Shown here: positions 14,223-15,177 of the stretch, piece by piece
How the letters are laid out: each line of letters begins with the position of its first letter
Numbering within the stretch: the stretch's first letter is position 1
DNA from: Marinilabiliaceae bacterium
Lineage (GTDB): Bacteria; Bacteroidota; Bacteroidia; Bacteroidales; Marinilabiliaceae
Reading direction: 5' to 3'
DNA: 15,177 nucleotides
Assembly (NCBI GenBank): GCA_027010905.1
Contig: JALVBA010000002.1
Location: 1 to 15,177, forward strand
The notes under the pieces: generated by a model
What the model was told of the DNA's origin: nothing
What the model saw: the letters and a program-made list of their open reading frames with translations, nothing else
Databases searched by the model: none
Made by a program: the position numbers and the translations under genes

Positions 14223-15177
14223 CTACTTAGTGTTTTGTTTGTAATACTTTACCATCTTGGGAATTACATCCGACACATCACCGGTAATAACATAGTCGGC
14301 AATTTTATTAATCGGTGCATTAGCATCATTGTTTATAGCAATAATCATTGATGAATCTTCCATTCCTGCAACATGCTGTATCTGTCCTGAGATACCACAA
14401 GCGATATAGAGCTTAGGACGAACAGTAACACCTGTTTGTCCAATCTGTCTCTCATGGTCGGCATAGCCTGCGTCAATTGCTGCACGTGAGGCTCCCACCT
14501 CAGCACCAATCACATCGGCAAGCTCATACAACATATCGAAGTTCGCTTTCGAGCCCATGCCATATCCACCGGAAACAATGATTGATGAGTTTTTAATATT
14601 AACCTTCGACTTCTCCATGTGTCGTTCAAGGATATTAACCACCAAATCTTCAGGTTTGATATATTTATCAATATCAAGCTTGTGCAATTTTCCTTTATGG
14701 TTTTTATCGTACACCTCTTTCTTCATCACTCCCTCTCTAACGGTAGCCATCTGAGGGCGACAATCAGGATTGATGATAGTTGCTACAATATTACCACCAA
14801 AAGCGGGACGAATCTGGTAAAGCAGATTGGTATATTTTTTACCGGCCTTTTTATCTTCGTGATCACCTATCTCAAGTGATGTACAATCGGCGGTAAGTCC
14901 GCTCTGTAGAGCCGAAGATACTCTGGGGCCTAAATCACGACCAAAAGTTGAAGCACCAAGAAGTGCAATCTGTGGCTTCTCCTCGCTAAACAGACCGGTA
15001 ATAACGGCCGAGTGCGGTAGTGTAGTATAGGGGGCGAGGCATTTATCATCACCCACATGAACAACATCGGCTCCGTATATGTATAATTCATTCTCTATTC
15101 CTTTAATATTGTGTCCTAAGGCAACAGCTTCGAGTTTGCATTTCAGCTCTTTGGCCAGCGAGCGGCCTTTGGTCATC
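14223..15177 (-). CDS. etfA: Electron transfer flavoprotein alpha subunit, N terminus cut by the window edge
   Basis: The alpha subunit binds FAD and, with EtfB, shuttles electrons from acyl-CoA dehydrogenases. The visible 317 residues begin at MTKGRSLAKELKC, a point normally some 20 residues inside the protein, so this Met is probably not the start and the gene continues past the right edge. The ETF N-terminal domain runs to about 180. The FAD domain follows with SIIVSGGYGMGS, ASRAAIDAGYADHERQIGQTG, LYIACGISGQIQHVAGM and AINNDANAPINKIADYVITGD. Most ETFs read GISGAIQH at the third motif; here a Gln replaces the Ala. It is 15 bp before the acyl-CoA dehydrogenase gene, its likely electron donor. 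etfB would be expected just beyond the edge but is not seen. Confidence 0.95.
   Translation of the reverse strand, partial: MTKGRSLAKELKCKLEAVALGHNIKGIENELYIYGADVVHVGDDKCLAPYTTLPHSAVITGLFSEEKPQIALLGASTFGRDLGPRVSSALQSGLTADCTSLEIGDHEDKKAGKKYTNLLYQIRPAFGGNIVATIINPDCRPQMATVREGVMKKEVYDKNHKGKLHKLDIDKYIKPEDLVVNILERHMEKSKVNIKNSSIIVSGGYGMGSKANFDMLYELADVIGAEVGASRAAIDAGYADHERQIGQTGVTVRPKLYIACGISGQIQHVAGMEDSSMIIAINNDANAPINKIADYVITGDVSDVIPKMVKYYKQNTK

Overview
The window looks like a stretch of chromosome from a Bacteroidota bacterium, most likely of the order Bacteroidales. I infer this from four things: the protein types (a DPP IV exopeptidase, a DUF1080 lipoprotein, two tandem signal peptidases I with large inserts, and a FISUMP-domain secreted protein); AT-rich intergenic DNA; promoter-like TAnnTTTG boxes; and near absence of Shine-Dalgarno sequences. 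No genus can be named from what is visible. No tRNA, rRNA, CRISPR array, transposase, integrase or phage gene was seen.

Left end (1-3299, all minus strand): the first codons of an unidentified gene run off the left edge. Next come a 250-residue lipoprotein with a DUF1080 / 3-keto-disaccharide hydrolase fold and a secreted dipeptidyl peptidase IV. The peptidase probably starts at a TTG codon at 3194 rather than at the most upstream ATG.

Middle (3385-6816, plus strand): the translation cluster thrS - infC - rpmI - rplT, in the order found in many bacteria, ends in a strong intrinsic terminator. infC has no ATG near a ribosome binding site. Instead a perfect GGGAGG sits 8 nt before an in-frame ATA, which points to a non-AUG start as in the classical IF3 autoregulation. 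This is the most notable point in the window.

Middle right (6806-10809, plus strand): a Bacteroidetes-type promoter overlaps the rplT terminator and reads into dapB (lysine/diaminopimelate synthesis), then two diverged signal peptidase I genes. The gaps here carry several kinds of short repeats: C/G-rich palindromes, three unrelated tandem heptamers in one gap, and a degraded GTTCAGACCT-type element.

Right end (10997-15177, minus strand): a secreted FISUMP-domain protein, a 388-bp repeat-bearing gap with a strong terminator, then an acyl-CoA dehydrogenase preceded at 15 bp by the electron transfer flavoprotein alpha gene, which is cut by the right edge. These last two form an operon in which the ETF takes electrons from the dehydrogenase.

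Most genes are housekeeping. I found no new multi-gene system. The unusual material is in starts, leaders and intergenic repeats.
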